From NCBI GenBank assembly GCA_002069975.1, contig MWCJ01000011.1, positions 1-57,070 of the forward strand: a stretch of DNA of 57,070 bases, in the 5' to 3' direction. The translations under genes and the position numbers were made by a program. This document shows, piece by piece, positions 43,687-53,879 of the stretch (position 1 is its first letter; the number at the start of each line of letters is the position of its first letter). Under the pieces are notes generated by a model, which saw only the letters and a list, made by a program, of their open reading frames with translations, made no database searches and was not told the DNA's origin. The stretch is from Bacteroidetes bacterium ADurb.Bin217 (GTDB lineage Bacteria > Bacteroidota > Bacteroidia > Bacteroidales > UBA1715).

Positions 43687-45351
43687 TTACAATGATTCTA
43701 CCGATTCTCCTATTAATTGTTTAATATCTTCGTCAACTGATCCAATTGCAGCTATTCCAAAATTTTCTACAAGTACTTTTGCCACATTTGGCGATAAAAA
43801 TGCCGGTAAGGTTGGACCTAAATGTATGTTTTTTACTCCTAAATATAATAATGCAAGCAATACAATTACAGCCTTTTGTTCGTACCAAGCAATATTGTAT
43901 GCAATTGGCAATTCGTTAATATCGTTAAGCTCAAATACCTCTTTTAGTTTAAGTGCTATTACTGCAAGAGAATACGAATCATTACACTGTCCTGCATCGA
44001 GCATACGAGGTATACCGTTAATATCTCCAAGAGCTAATTTGTTGTATCGGTATTTTGCACAGCCTGCTGTTAATATTACCACATCTTGGGGTAATTGTTT
44101 AGCAAATTCGGTATAGTAATCACGCGAGTTCATACGACCGTCGCACCCTGCCATAACCACAAATTTACGAATAGCACCTGTTTTTACTGCATCTACAACT
44201 TTGTCGGCAAGTTGTAAAACTTGGTTGTGAGCAAATCCTCCAATTATTTCACCTGTTTCTATTTCGGTAGGCGAAGCCAATTTTTTTGCATGTTCAATAA
44301 TTATTGAAAAGTCTTTTGGACTTCCATCGGTTCGGTCGGGAATATGTGTACAACCGCTTACACCGGTTGCTCCGGTTGTGTAAATTCTATCGATATACGA
44401 CGCTTTGGGAGGAACAATACAATTTGTGGTAAACAATACCGGTCCATTAAAACTTTCGAATTCTTCTTTTTGCTTCCACCATGCATTACCATAGTTTCCA
44501 ACAAAGTGTGAATATTTCTTGAAAGCAGGATAATAGTGTGCCGGCAACATTTCGCTATGCGTATATACATCTACACCGGTTCCGTCGGTTTGTTTAAGTA
44601 ATTCTTCCATATCTTTGAGGTCGTGACCACTTATAAGAATTGCGGGATTGTTGCGAACCCCAATATTTACTTTTGTAATTTCAGGATTTCCGTATGCTTC
44701 GGTATTTGCTGCATCGAGCAACGCCATAGCATCTACACCATATTTACCTGTTTCGAGAGTAAGGGCAATTAATTCATCAACCGAAATATCGGTACGAATA
44801 GTAGCAGCCATAGCACGGTGCATAAATCCATACATGTTGGTACTTCGTTTACCCAAATTATGTGCATGTTCGGCGTACGCTGCCATACCTTTAAGTCCAT
44901 ACGTTATCAATTCTTTGAGCGAACGAATATCTTCGTTGGTTTCGTTTAGAATACTTACTAATAAGCTTTGAGCCGTTATTTTCTCGTCGGTGTCAGACAT
45001 TATTTTTGCCTGACTCGGAATTTCTGTTGGAATACGTACATTTTTTTGTTGCAAAACATCTACAACCAAAGCACGCACATGCATACCTTGTTTAATTTTT
45101 GCAATAATTTTCTGATCATCAAAATTGGCATTTGTAATAGTCATAAACAAAGCTTCGAATACATATGTGTCGGCTTGTGCAACAGCTATTCCTTGGCTAT
45201 GAGCTATAGTGGCATACCACGATACTCCTTTTGATACATATATTAATAAATCCTGCAGATTCGAAACTTCTTCAGTTTTTCCACATACTCCTTTGATGGT
45301 ACATCCGGTACCCTTAGCTGCCTCTTGGCATTGAAAACAAAACATTGACAT
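43687..45351 (-). CDS. hcp: Hydroxylamine reductase / hybrid cluster protein
   Basis: The 554-residue protein has the N-terminal [4Fe-4S] motif Cys5-X2-Cys8-X8-Cys17-X5-Cys23 of Hcp. The hybrid 4Fe-2O-2S cluster ligands are visible as [50 protein letters not shown] and [11 protein letters not shown] with [20 protein letters not shown]. Hcp reduces NO or hydroxylamine and protects from nitrosative stress. It lies downstream of its companion ferredoxin and opposite a Crp/Fnr regulator with a palindromic site, so NO-responsive control is likely. Confidence 0.95.
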   Translation of the reverse strand: MSMFCFQCQEAAKGTGCTIKGVCGKTEEVSNLQDLLIYVSKGVSWYATIAHSQGIAVAQADTYVFEALFMTITNANFDDQKIIAKIKQGMHVRALVVDVLQQKNVRIPTEIPSQAKIMSDTDEKITAQSLLVSILNETNEDIRSLKELITYGLKGMAAYAEHAHNLGKRSTNMYGFMHRAMAATIRTDISVDELIALTLETGKYGVDAMALLDAANTEAYGNPEITKVNIGVRNNPAILISGHDLKDMEELLKQTDGTGVDVYTHSEMLPAHYYPAFKKYSHFVGNYGNAWWKQKEEFESFNGPVLFTTNCIVPPKASYIDRIYTTGATGVSGCTHIPDRTDGSPKDFSIIIEHAKKLASPTEIETGEIIGGFAHNQVLQLADKVVDAVKTGAIRKFVVMAGCDGRMNSRDYYTEFAKQLPQDVVILTAGCAKYRYNKLALGDINGIPRMLDAGQCNDSYSLAVIALKLKEVFELNDINELPIAYNIAWYEQKAVIVLLALLYLGVKNIHLGPTLPAFLSPNVAKVLVENFGIAAIGSVDEDIKQLIGESVESL

Positions 45352-45434
45352 TTTTTATAATTTTTTAATTTTTAACTCATAATTTTTAATTGAGGAAAAT
45401 AGTTATAGTTTTATAATTCATAATTAAAAATTAT

Positions 45435-46235
45435 TTATATCCATTCTTCCGAAAGTATTTCTCCTTTAATTCCTACTACTATTGCTTTTATCGGTATTTT
45501 ACGGCTCGCTTGCGATACTGCTTGAATATAGATATCGCTGCCATGGTCTAATTTGGGGCACGCTATAGCCAAACCTTTGCCTTTAAGATAGGTGTCGTGA
45601 AAATTTCCGAGCGAAAAAGCTACGCAATCTGCAGCCAAGAGCACATCGGCTTGTTGGAAATATTGCGCCATAGGATTTACCAAATGTAACTGTACCGGCC
45701 ACTGACGCAATTGCGATTGTCCGCTTATAGCAGCACTATCTACTTGTAATTTTGGGGCATCAAAAGCAATCGGTTGGCTACTCGGACAACCACCGCCGGC
45801 ATGATGAAGAACATGACCGCCCTGTGTTTGATTTGGAGCTGCTTTACCATAATTATGCACAGTAAGTATTACTTCGCTTACATCAAAATCTATAGTAGAT
45901 TCATGCGACTTTAAATAGCGAACACCTTCGCGTAGAAACTCTGTTTCACCATGGTCTTTTAAATGTTTGAGGTGAGCTATTACGGTATTTTTACCTTTTG
46001 ATACCATAATTTCCATAACTTTGGTTTCGTTATACGCTTCGGCTTCGCGTTTTTCTATAGTTATAGCACCCACCGGACAATGACCAATGCATGCACCAAG
46101 ACCATCGCACATAAGGTCGCTAATCAAACGCGCCTTGCCATCAATCATTTGCAATGCCCCTTCGTGGCAGTTTGGAACACATTCACCGCAGCCATTACAA
46201 AGTTCTTCGTCTATTGTTACTATTTCTCGTATCAT
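45435..46235 (-). CDS. 4Fe-4S ferredoxin partner of Hcp
   Basis: The 266-residue protein has one full cluster motif (CNGCGECVPNC, about 13-23) and a second with the second Cys replaced by Leu (CDGLGACIGHC, about 43-53). The rest (about 75-266) has no clear domain beyond further Cys residues (DCVAFSLGNFHDTY, IACPKLDHGSDIY). Proteins of this type sit next to hcp in many anaerobes and act as electron donors. It is the first gene of the hcp unit, with a palindrome between it and the Crp/Fnr gene. Confidence 0.8.
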   Translation of the reverse strand: MIREIVTIDEELCNGCGECVPNCHEGALQMIDGKARLISDLMCDGLGACIGHCPVGAITIEKREAEAYNETKVMEIMVSKGKNTVIAHLKHLKDHGETEFLREGVRYLKSHESTIDFDVSEVILTVHNYGKAAPNQTQGGHVLHHAGGGCPSSQPIAFDAPKLQVDSAAISGQSQLRQWPVQLHLVNPMAQYFQQADVLLAADCVAFSLGNFHDTYLKGKGLAIACPKLDHGSDIYIQAVSQASRKIPIKAIVVGIKGEILSEEWI

Positions 46236-46286
46236 GTGAATAATATTTTTTTTAATTATAGTGCAAACATATAGATGGAAATTATG

Positions 46287-46310
46287 TATTTTTGTAACAT
46301 GTGTTACAAT
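46287..46310. promoter_or_regulatory. 18-bp palindrome over a -7 box (Crp/Fnr-type operator)
   Basis: TTGTAACA-TG-TGTTACAA (46292-46309) is a perfect palindrome. It overlaps TATTTTTG (46287-46294), a -7 box for the regulator at 46330. A second half-site TGTTACAA starts at 46331, inside the first codons. The site lies between the divergent hcp unit and the regulator and is the likely place of their joint control. Confidence 0.75.
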
Positions 46311-46329
46311 TTATAAAAAATCACACAAA

Positions 46330-47040
46330 ATGTTACAACCTTGTTCCAATAATTGCAGTTTCTGCTTTGTACAATACACCAATGTAATGAGCAACGAAAA
46401 TTTATTTCGAGGAATCGATAAAGAAGAAATTGGAGAAATTATAAGAAATGTACACCACCAAGTACGTAGTTACAACGCTGGAGAAATAATAATACACGAA
46501 GAAGAAGAGTACGACTCTTTGCTTATATTAGTACAAGGAACGGTAACAACAGAAATGATGAATCCTGATGGACAAGTACTTGTACTAGAGCAATTAGAAG
46601 CACCGGCTACCTTAGCTCCGGGATCGCTTTTTGCGTCACACCCCCAAATTCCGGTAAGTGTAGTTGCTCAAAATAATTGTAGAGCTCTGTTAATTTCAAG
46701 AAATTCAATGAATCAAATTTTAGCCACGAATCCAAAAGTGCTGACTAATTTTATGGAAATATTATCGAATAGAATTCAATTTCTTTCAAACCGTTTAAAA
46801 TCATTACAATTTCAGAGTTTACGATCGAAATTTGCGCAGCATATATTACAAATGAATACCATACAAAAAAGTTTGAATGTAACACTTCAAAAAACTCAAC
46901 AAGAACTCTCGGAATTATTTGGAGTAGCTCGTCCATCGCTTGCCAGAGTAATTCGCGAGATGCATAACGAAGGCTTGATACACGCACAAGGTAAACATAT
47001 TACGATTCTGAATATAGAATCATTGCGAAGAACAAAATAA
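46330..47040 (+). CDS. Crp/Fnr-family regulator with four FNR-like cysteines
   Basis: From ATG 46330 the protein has 236 residues: a short N-terminus with Cys5, Cys9 and Cys12 (MLQPCSNNCSFC), a cyclic-nucleotide-binding-like beta-roll (about 30-125) with Cys117 (QNNCRALLIS), a dimer helix, and a winged helix (TQQELSELFGVARPSLARVI). In E. coli FNR, three N-terminal Cys plus Cys122 hold a [4Fe-4S] oxygen-sensing cluster, and Cys117 aligns with that Cys122. The later ATG at 46387 would remove three cysteines; the upstream codon at 46261 would run through the palindrome. It probably controls hcp and the nitrite region in response to O2 or NO. Confidence 0.82.
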   Translation: MLQPCSNNCSFCFVQYTNVMSNENLFRGIDKEEIGEIIRNVHHQVRSYNAGEIIIHEEEEYDSLLILVQGTVTTEMMNPDGQVLVLEQLEAPATLAPGSLFASHPQIPVSVVAQNNCRALLISRNSMNQILATNPKVLTNFMEILSNRIQFLSNRLKSLQFQSLRSKFAQHILQMNTIQKSLNVTLQKTQQELSELFGVARPSLARVIREMHNEGLIHAQGKHITILNIESLRRTK

Positions 47041-47124
47041 CCCAAGAATAGCATGAAATTATAGCTACACATAAACTTCGTAATAAAATAAATGAGAAAA
47101 AACCGATATATATTAAAAAAATAA

Positions 47125-47132
47125 TATATTTG
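47125..47132 (+). promoter_or_regulatory. -7 promoter element of secDF
   Basis: TATATTTG matches TAnnTTTG 73 bases before the secDF start. No -33 TTTG is seen at the standard spacing. Confidence 0.5.
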
Positions 47133-47204
47133 CGGGTAAAAATTTTGAAGGTCATTAAAAACCGGAAGTAACTTATTTTAAACTAATTATAAAAATTTCA
47201 CACA

Positions 47205-50192
47205 ATGCAGAACAAAGGTTTTATTCGTGTATTTGCAATATTATTGGTATTAGCAGCCCTTTATTCACTCTCGTTTACCTATTACACATGGAAAGCAAGT
47301 AAAGATGCCGATGCATATGCACAAGGCGATACACAAAAACGTAAAGAATTTCTTGATTCATTATCGCAAGTAGATGATTATTATAACTTTTTAGGATTAC
47401 GAAAATTTAGTTATGCAGATTGTCAACAACACGAATTAAATTTGGGTCTTGACCTTAAAGGAGGTATGAACGTAACTTTGCAAATTTCGGTAAAAGATAT
47501 GATTTTAAATTTATCGAACGAAGGTGCCGACGATACTATACTTATAAAAACATTGCAGCGTGCCGATGTTCTTGAACGTGAATCAAAAGAAGAATATGTA
47601 GCATTATTCGGGAAAGCATTTGCAGAATTATATCCAAATAAAAGTTTACGTACATTCTTTATTGCAAATGAAGATATGCAAACAAAAATCACATTTAATT
47701 CATCTAACGAAGAAGTGTTAGCAGTATTAAGTGCTGAAGCTAAAGCTGCAATCGACAATTCGTTTAATATTATTAGAACACGTATCGACAGATTTGGTGT
47801 TACTCAGCCAAATATTCAAAATTTAGGTGGTGGTCGTATTTTAGTTGAATTACCGGGTGTACAAGACCAAGACCGTGTTCGCGATTTATTACAAAGTTCT
47901 GCGAAATTAGAATTTTGGGAAACATATAATAATTCAGAAGTATATCAGGTAGTATTTGAAATAAATAAAGCATTAGCAGCTTTAAATACTCTTAAAGAAA
48001 CCAAAGACACTACAAAAACTACTGCAAAAGCTGTAACAGCGGATACAGTTAAAAAAGAGGAATTATCATTAAAAGAGCAATTAAAACAAGATACAACAAA
48101 ACTTGCTTCGGCTGATAGTACCAAATCTAAAGAAGAAATTGAAAGAGAAAACCCATTATTTTCTCGTTTTATTCCTAACATATCACAAGATGGTCGTCCT
48201 GGAGTTGGTCCGGTTATAGGCTTTGCTCAAAAATCAGATTTAGCAACTATAGATTCAATTTTAGCTATGCCTGAAGTACGTGAAATTATTGATGCATCTG
48301 CACCTGAATTAAAATTAACGTGGTCGAAAAAAGCAAACGAAAATGATTTTTATTCGTTAGTTGCACTTAAAGATTTAGACAGAGACGGTAAAGCTTCATT
48401 AGAAGGAGATGTGGTTGTAGATGCTCGTCCTGAATTTAGCCAAATGGGTGGTTCGGCGAGTGTACGAATGGTAATGAACAGTGATGGAGCAAAAGAATGG
48501 AGACGATTAACAAAAGAGAATATTGAACGTTCTGTTGCTATTGTACTTGATGGATATGTATATTCATTCCCAACGGTACAAACCGAAATATCTGATGGTA
48601 TTTCTTCAATTACAGGTAATTTTACTATTCCTGAAGCTACTGACTTAGCAAACATTTTAAAATCGGGTAAATTATCTGCTGCTGCTGAAATTATGAATGC
48701 AGAATTTGTAGGCCCTTCGTTAGGTCAAGAATCAATTAGCAAAGGTATGATATCGTTTTTGGTAGCATTTTTTATAGTGTTACTGTATATGTTACTCTAT
48801 TACCAAAAAGCAGGTTTAGTAGCAAATATTGCATTAATGCTTAACTTATTCTTAATATTTGGTGTACTTGCTTCGTTAGGTGCAGTATTAACATTACCGG
48901 GTATTGCGGGTATTGTGCTTACACTTGGTATGGCGGTAGATGCCAACGTGATAATTTACGAACGTATTCGAGAAGAAATGGCACAAGGCAAAGGTATTAA
49001 ACTTGCCATAGCCGATGGTTTCAAAAATGCATATTCGGCGATTATCGATGCCAACGTAACTACAATAATTATTGCAATTATACTTTATCTATTTGGTAAA
49101 GGTCCAATTCAAGGTTTTGCTACTACACTTATTATAGGGGTATTAACCTCGTTGTTCTGCGGTATATTCATTACTCGTTTAGTATTTGAACGTATGTTAA
49201 CAAAAAAACGTGCAATTTCTTTTGATACTAAATTAACGCGTAATGCTTTCAAAAATGTAAACTTCGATTTTATTGGTACACGTAAAACATATTATATTCT
49301 TTCTTCAATAATTATTATAGTTGGTATAGGTTCTATGGTAGTTCGCCAATGGAATGTAGGTGTTGATTTTAAAGGTGGTCGTTCGTATATCGTTCAATTA
49401 GAAGATAATAAAAATACGGGAGTTATTGAAAAATCTTTAGCAGTACAATTTGGCAAAGCTCCTGAAGTTAAATCATTTGGAGACAGTGAAGTTAAAATTA
49501 CCACCGATTTTATGATTAATGAAAAAGGTGCATCGATTGACAGTACTGTTGAAGCTAAATTATTTGAAGGATTAAAACCTGTATTACCACAAGGTACCGA
49601 TATTGATGGGTTTATGAAAAATAATTTACGTCAGTCAGACATGGTTGGACCTACTATAGCAAATGATATTATTTGGGGAGCTATTATTTCTGTAGTTCTT
49701 GCATTATTATTTGTATTCTTATACATTTTCGTTCGATTTAGAAACTGGCAATTTGGTATGGGTGCTGTTGCTGCATTATTCCACGACGTTCTTATAGTAT
49801 TAGGTATATTCTCATTATTACATGGAATAGTTCCTTTCTCTTTAGAAATAGGTCAATCGTTTATTGCGGCTATTCTTACAGTAATTGGTTACTCTATTAA
49901 CGATACCGTGATTGTATTTGACCGTGTTCGTGAAATTACCAATGAATTCCCAAAACGTCAAACAAGTAAATTGTTCAATCAAGGTTTAAATAGTACTATT
50001 AGTCGTACGGTAAATACTTCGGCAACTACAATTTTAGTATTATTAATCATATTTATATTTGGTGGCGATTCTATCAAAGGTTTTGTATTTGCAATGTTAA
50101 TCGGTATCGTTATCGGTACATATTCATCGTTGTTTGTTGCTTCTTCTATTACCTTCGATTTATTAAAAAGACAGAAAAAAATAGTTGAATAA
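47205..50192 (+). CDS. secDF: Fused protein translocase subunit SecDF
   Basis: The 995-residue fusion joins SecD (about 1-620) and SecF (about 650-995). Each half has six membrane helices and a large periplasmic loop; SecD motifs are LGLDLKGGMNVTLQ, RTRIDRFGVTQPNIQ and AGIVLTLGMAVDANVIIYERIREE, and SecF motifs are VGVDFKGGRSYIVQ and GYSINDTVIVFDRVRE. It uses the proton gradient to pull secreted proteins out of SecYEG. The fused form is usual in Bacteroidota. It is followed by a strong terminator. Confidence 0.95.
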   Translation: MQNKGFIRVFAILLVLAALYSLSFTYYTWKASKDADAYAQGDTQKRKEFLDSLSQVDDYYNFLGLRKFSYADCQQHELNLGLDLKGGMNVTLQISVKDMILNLSNEGADDTILIKTLQRADVLERESKEEYVALFGKAFAELYPNKSLRTFFIANEDMQTKITFNSSNEEVLAVLSAEAKAAIDNSFNIIRTRIDRFGVTQPNIQNLGGGRILVELPGVQDQDRVRDLLQSSAKLEFWETYNNSEVYQVVFEINKALAALNTLKETKDTTKTTAKAVTADTVKKEELSLKEQLKQDTTKLASADSTKSKEEIERENPLFSRFIPNISQDGRPGVGPVIGFAQKSDLATIDSILAMPEVREIIDASAPELKLTWSKKANENDFYSLVALKDLDRDGKASLEGDVVVDARPEFSQMGGSASVRMVMNSDGAKEWRRLTKENIERSVAIVLDGYVYSFPTVQTEISDGISSITGNFTIPEATDLANILKSGKLSAAAEIMNAEFVGPSLGQESISKGMISFLVAFFIVLLYMLLYYQKAGLVANIALMLNLFLIFGVLASLGAVLTLPGIAGIVLTLGMAVDANVIIYERIREEMAQGKGIKLAIADGFKNAYSAIIDANVTTIIIAIILYLFGKGPIQGFATTLIIGVLTSLFCGIFITRLVFERMLTKKRAISFDTKLTRNAFKNVNFDFIGTRKTYYILSSIIIIVGIGSMVVRQWNVGVDFKGGRSYIVQLEDNKNTGVIEKSLAVQFGKAPEVKSFGDSEVKITTDFMINEKGASIDSTVEAKLFEGLKPVLPQGTDIDGFMKNNLRQSDMVGPTIANDIIWGAIISVVLALLFVFLYIFVRFRNWQFGMGAVAALFHDVLIVLGIFSLLHGIVPFSLEIGQSFIAAILTVIGYSINDTVIVFDRVREITNEFPKRQTSKLFNQGLNSTISRTVNTSATTILVLLIIFIFGGDSIKGFVFAMLIGIVIGTYSSLFVASSITFDLLKRQKKIVE

Positions 50193-50220
50193 TCAACGTA
50201 TATAATTCACACACAAAAAA

Positions 50221-50249
50221 GGCTGCTTATTGATTAAGCAGCCTTTTTT
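50221..50249 (+). terminator. Rho-independent terminator of secDF
   Basis: GGCTGCTTA (50221-50229) and TAAGCAGCC (50235-50243) form a perfect 9-bp stem with a 5-base loop, then six T (50244-50249). A preceding A-tract lets it act in both directions, also ending the convergent epimerase gene. Confidence 0.93.
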
Positions 50250-50275
50250 GTATGTGGGATTGATGTATTATTATT

Positions 50276-51253
50276 TTATTCCCAAGCTAAATGAGGTGCT
50301 CCTGTTTTTAGGACATTAATTCCACCAATTGATTCAATCCATTGTTTAAGTTCCGGTAATGATTGTTCCAATGAAGTAACAGCGGAATACCCTAATTCCA
50401 TTTTAATTTTTGAAATATCTAATGTCATATCTTGAGAAAATGACCGAACAAGTAACGGCGTAATCCCATTAATTTTGAACCAAGACATACACTTTAATAC
50501 AAATATTGGAATTTGCTTTTCCGGCAATTTTTTTCCATAAATTGAGCTGCAAATTTTTCGAATAGCTTCTATAAAAACATATGTTTGTTCGTCGGCAACA
50601 TTATAGATATTAACACCTTTTTTATCTGATTTAATACAACATTCAATGGCTTGTATAACATTTTTATAATGTGTCATTGAAATATTAATCTGCATACTTC
50701 CCGGGTGATGTATTACCCCATTTTTTTCTAACTTTAATATTCGTGGTAATATCATTTTATCACATGGGCCATAATGAGCTCGTGACCGTAATATAAAACA
50801 CGAATCAATGGTGTTTTTTTCAATTAATGCAATTTCCGACTTTAATTTAGACAAACCATACGGCGAAAGTTGTTTATTATTTTGTTTGCCAGCAATTTCT
50901 TCTTGTAATGGAATTGGAGAAGGTAAATAAACTGACGATGATGAAATATGTATAAATTTTTTGCATTTAACAGCAGCATTTACTGTATGTATAGTCCCCT
51001 CCACATTTGCAACAAGTAAATCTTTCAGCTTAGCTTTATCATCTGACAAAGCGGCAGTATGAATTATAAGATCTGCTTCGGGCAATTCGAATGGCTGAGT
51101 AATATCTGCTTGTATATATTCAGCTATTTCTAATAATTGTTTCGGAGGATTTTTGGTTCTGCCGGTAGCAATTACCTGATGACCTTCTTTGGCAAAATAC
51201 TTTGTTATAGAAGCTCCTAATGAACCTGTTGCACCTGTTACTATAATTTTCAT
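50276..51253 (-). CDS. NAD-dependent epimerase/dehydratase
   Basis: The 325-residue extended short-chain dehydrogenase has the NAD motif VTGATGSLGAS (5-15) and an active-site Ser-Tyr-Lys arrangement (ISSSSVYLPSP, then SPYGLSKLKSE). These enzymes alter nucleotide sugars or sterol-like substrates. The substrate is unknown. It is transcribed divergently from the phosphotransferase operon (152-base gap), so a common pathway is possible. Confidence 0.85.
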   Translation of the reverse strand: MKIIVTGATGSLGASITKYFAKEGHQVIATGRTKNPPKQLLEIAEYIQADITQPFELPEADLIIHTAALSDDKAKLKDLLVANVEGTIHTVNAAVKCKKFIHISSSSVYLPSPIPLQEEIAGKQNNKQLSPYGLSKLKSEIALIEKNTIDSCFILRSRAHYGPCDKMILPRILKLEKNGVIHHPGSMQINISMTHYKNVIQAIECCIKSDKKGVNIYNVADEQTYVFIEAIRKICSSIYGKKLPEKQIPIFVLKCMSWFKINGITPLLVRSFSQDMTLDISKIKMELGYSAVTSLEQSLPELKQWIESIGGINVLKTGAPHLAWE

Positions 51254-51377
51254 TATACTACTATTATTTATTGTATAGAATAACTTAAAATATTTGTGAT
51301 GAATAAGATATGTGGGTTTCTTGGTTCATCTTTTATAAAGAATAAATGTAAACTAATTTTTTGAATAAAAAAAACAG

Positions 51378-51385
51378 TAATTTTG
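51378..51385 (+). promoter_or_regulatory. -7 promoter element of the phosphotransferase operon
   Basis: TAATTTTG matches TAnnTTTG 19 bases before the start codon. A TTTG at 51360-51363 is only 14 bases upstream, too close for the standard -33 spacing. Confidence 0.5.
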
Positions 51386-51404
51386 TTCAAACATATCTCA
51401 TCGC

Positions 51405-53879
51405 ATGATTAAACACTTCAAAGAATTAGACTACACAAATAAAGAATATGGAGGTAAAACTAACGGTCTGTTATTGCTAAAATCATTAGGTTTTATAGTT
51501 CCGGATTTTTATGTCATTGGTAATAATGTTGTTCAAAGCATAATTAAAACGCCCTATATATTAGAGGATATCGCACATTTTTGGATACATACTGTTGATT
51601 CTGAAAAATTATGGGCAATACGATCGAGTGCGAATGAAGAAGATGGCACACAATACTCCTATGCCGGTCTATTTTCTACCGAAATAAATATACATACGTC
51701 ACAAGTTGTTGATGCCATAAAATCGTTAATTGATAAATATAGAAACGTTGAATTTGACGCATATGGGACGATGAAAAAAGAAGGATTTTCTATTATTATA
51801 CAAGAAATGATTTCACCCGATTATTCAGGTGTAATTTTCTCTAAAAATATCCTCGATTCAAATGCAAAACATGGTATCATAAATATTATTCCCGGACTTG
51901 GAGAATATTTAGTTTCTGGTAAAAAACAAGCGTGTTCAGGACATTTTTCGACAAATACAATTACATGGATAAACTCTCAACATGTATATGATGGAGTAAA
52001 ATACACCAATGGAAAGCATGACATTTCGGTATCGTTCACAAACCTTACAAAAGATATAAAACCTCACGAAACTACACTTATACAAGGAGCTCTGAAGCTC
52101 GAAAAAGAAATAGGAATGCCAGTAGATATTGAATTTTGTATTTCTAATAATACAATAAATTGGCTTCAAGTACGACCTATAACAACAAAAAATTCGAGCG
52201 ATTCTCAAATTGTATATGACAATTCAAATATTGGTGAAAACTATCCTGGCATTTGTATGCCATTAACTACTTCATTTGTTCAATTCACCTATTCAAAAGC
52301 ATACGCAGAAGTTATAACATATTTGGGTATGAATAAAAAAAATATGGTTAAAAATGAACATATTATACAAAATCTTGTAACGGTGATTGATGGTGCTTTG
52401 TATTACAACCTAACTTCGTGGCAACAGATTTTATATCAATTACCTTTTGGTAAAATAACTTCAAAACTATATCCGGTATTATTAGGAATGGAATCTGCTG
52501 AATTTCCCAAACCAAAAGCAAAACCAAATATAATTGTTTACTTGAAGCTACTATATCGATTAATAGCATCTTTAGTTTTTTTTAAACGAATTAAGAAATC
52601 TTATGAAGATAATTACAACCAAGTATTTCATGATTATTTAGGTAAACGATTTGAGGGGTATACTCACGATGAACTTTCTCAAACATATCATACCGTAATA
52701 ATTCGATTTTCTAAAAATTGGATAGCACCCTTACTCAATGGTTTCTATACTATGATTTTCTTTTCTCTGCTAAAAAAAATATTTAAAAATTCTCGTTTAG
52801 CTACTTCTCACCCCAATTTTATTAATGACATTCTTTTTTCACAGGGAGATATTGTGTCGGTTAAACTTGTTCGCGAATTACAAAATCTGTTTTATGAAAT
52901 ACATGATTCAAAAGAATTGTTAGAGTATTTTAAAACGAATGAAGCCGACTTTATTCTAAAAAATATAGGTGTAGATTTTCCCAAATGTCATGAAACTATT
53001 TCAAATTATATTTCAAATTATGGCGTACGTTGCGATAGTGGAGAACTCAAAATGGAAATAGAAAATTACCAAGAAAACCCATTGAAATTCATACAATTTA
53101 TTAAAAATAATATACAAGGATTCAGTGAAAAATCAAATACAAATTTCTCTATTGATTACAAATCAATTTTGAATACAAAATACAAATATAACGTGTTCAA
53201 AAAATGTATACTTACTGTGCTAATAACCATTACATTGCGAAGAATAAAAGACAGAGAAAACTATCGATTTGTACGAAGCCAAACCTTTTCTATCATACGG
53301 TTTATTTTTAGAGCAATTGATGTTCAATTACTTGCAGATAACCTTATATGTGAGAAAGGTGATTCTTTATATTTGAAATATAATGAACTTGTAGATACTA
53401 CAATAGCTAAAGATTACAAAGAAATAATAGCACAACGCAAAAAAGATATATTGTATTACAAGCAACATACTAAGCATGCAAATAGGTATTTTTATTCTTA
53501 TGGGAAATTCTTACCCGCAGAAAAAAGTGCTGCAAATAAATCTTTAAAAACTATTACAGGTACTGGTTGCTGTAGTGGCATAATTACGGGAAAAGTTATA
53601 ATTGTAACACCCGAAACTATATCAAAAGTACCTGTTAAAGATGCTATTATAATTGCAGAATATTTTGAACCCGGCTGGATAAACCTTTTTGCACAGGCAA
53701 AAGGTTTGGTTTCCGAAAAAGGAAATATACTAAGTCATACAGCAATCCTTTGTAGAGAAATGGGTATAACATCTATTATAGGTGCAAAAAATATAACGTC
53801 AATTGTTTCTAATGGAATGATAGTTCAAATTAATGGTTCAACGGGAGAAATTCATATAATTAAACAAAATAATGAATAA
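51405..53879 (+). CDS. Rifampicin-phosphotransferase-like PEP-synthase family enzyme
   Basis: The 824-residue protein has an ATP-grasp PPDK_N domain (about 1-270; AIRSSANEEDGTQYSYAG, IIQEMISPDYSGVIFSKN, VDIEFCI, NWLQVRPIT), a large helical middle that begins IGENYPGICMPLTTSFV, and a C-terminal swivelling phosphohistidine domain (about 730-824; GTGCCSGIITGKVIIV, SEKGNILSHTAILCREMGI with the catalytic His). This is the layout of rifampicin phosphotransferase, which moves the beta-phosphate of ATP to a substrate, releasing AMP and phosphate; PEP synthase is similar but differs in the middle. The substrate is unknown. It overlaps the next gene by 8 bases. Confidence 0.82.
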   Translation: MIKHFKELDYTNKEYGGKTNGLLLLKSLGFIVPDFYVIGNNVVQSIIKTPYILEDIAHFWIHTVDSEKLWAIRSSANEEDGTQYSYAGLFSTEINIHTSQVVDAIKSLIDKYRNVEFDAYGTMKKEGFSIIIQEMISPDYSGVIFSKNILDSNAKHGIINIIPGLGEYLVSGKKQACSGHFSTNTITWINSQHVYDGVKYTNGKHDISVSFTNLTKDIKPHETTLIQGALKLEKEIGMPVDIEFCISNNTINWLQVRPITTKNSSDSQIVYDNSNIGENYPGICMPLTTSFVQFTYSKAYAEVITYLGMNKKNMVKNEHIIQNLVTVIDGALYYNLTSWQQILYQLPFGKITSKLYPVLLGMESAEFPKPKAKPNIIVYLKLLYRLIASLVFFKRIKKSYEDNYNQVFHDYLGKRFEGYTHDELSQTYHTVIIRFSKNWIAPLLNGFYTMIFFSLLKKIFKNSRLATSHPNFINDILFSQGDIVSVKLVRELQNLFYEIHDSKELLEYFKTNEADFILKNIGVDFPKCHETISNYISNYGVRCDSGELKMEIENYQENPLKFIQFIKNNIQGFSEKSNTNFSIDYKSILNTKYKYNVFKKCILTVLITITLRRIKDRENYRFVRSQTFSIIRFIFRAIDVQLLADNLICEKGDSLYLKYNELVDTTIAKDYKEIIAQRKKDILYYKQHTKHANRYFYSYGKFLPAEKSAANKSLKTITGTGCCSGIITGKVIIVTPETISKVPVKDAIIIAEYFEPGWINLFAQAKGLVSEKGNILSHTAILCREMGITSIIGAKNITSIVSNGMIVQINGSTGEIHIIKQNNE

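Noticed and set aside
46261..46329. Earlier start for the Crp/Fnr regulator
   Set aside because: It would translate the palindrome and the -7 box; ATG 46330 keeps the Cys-rich N-terminus.
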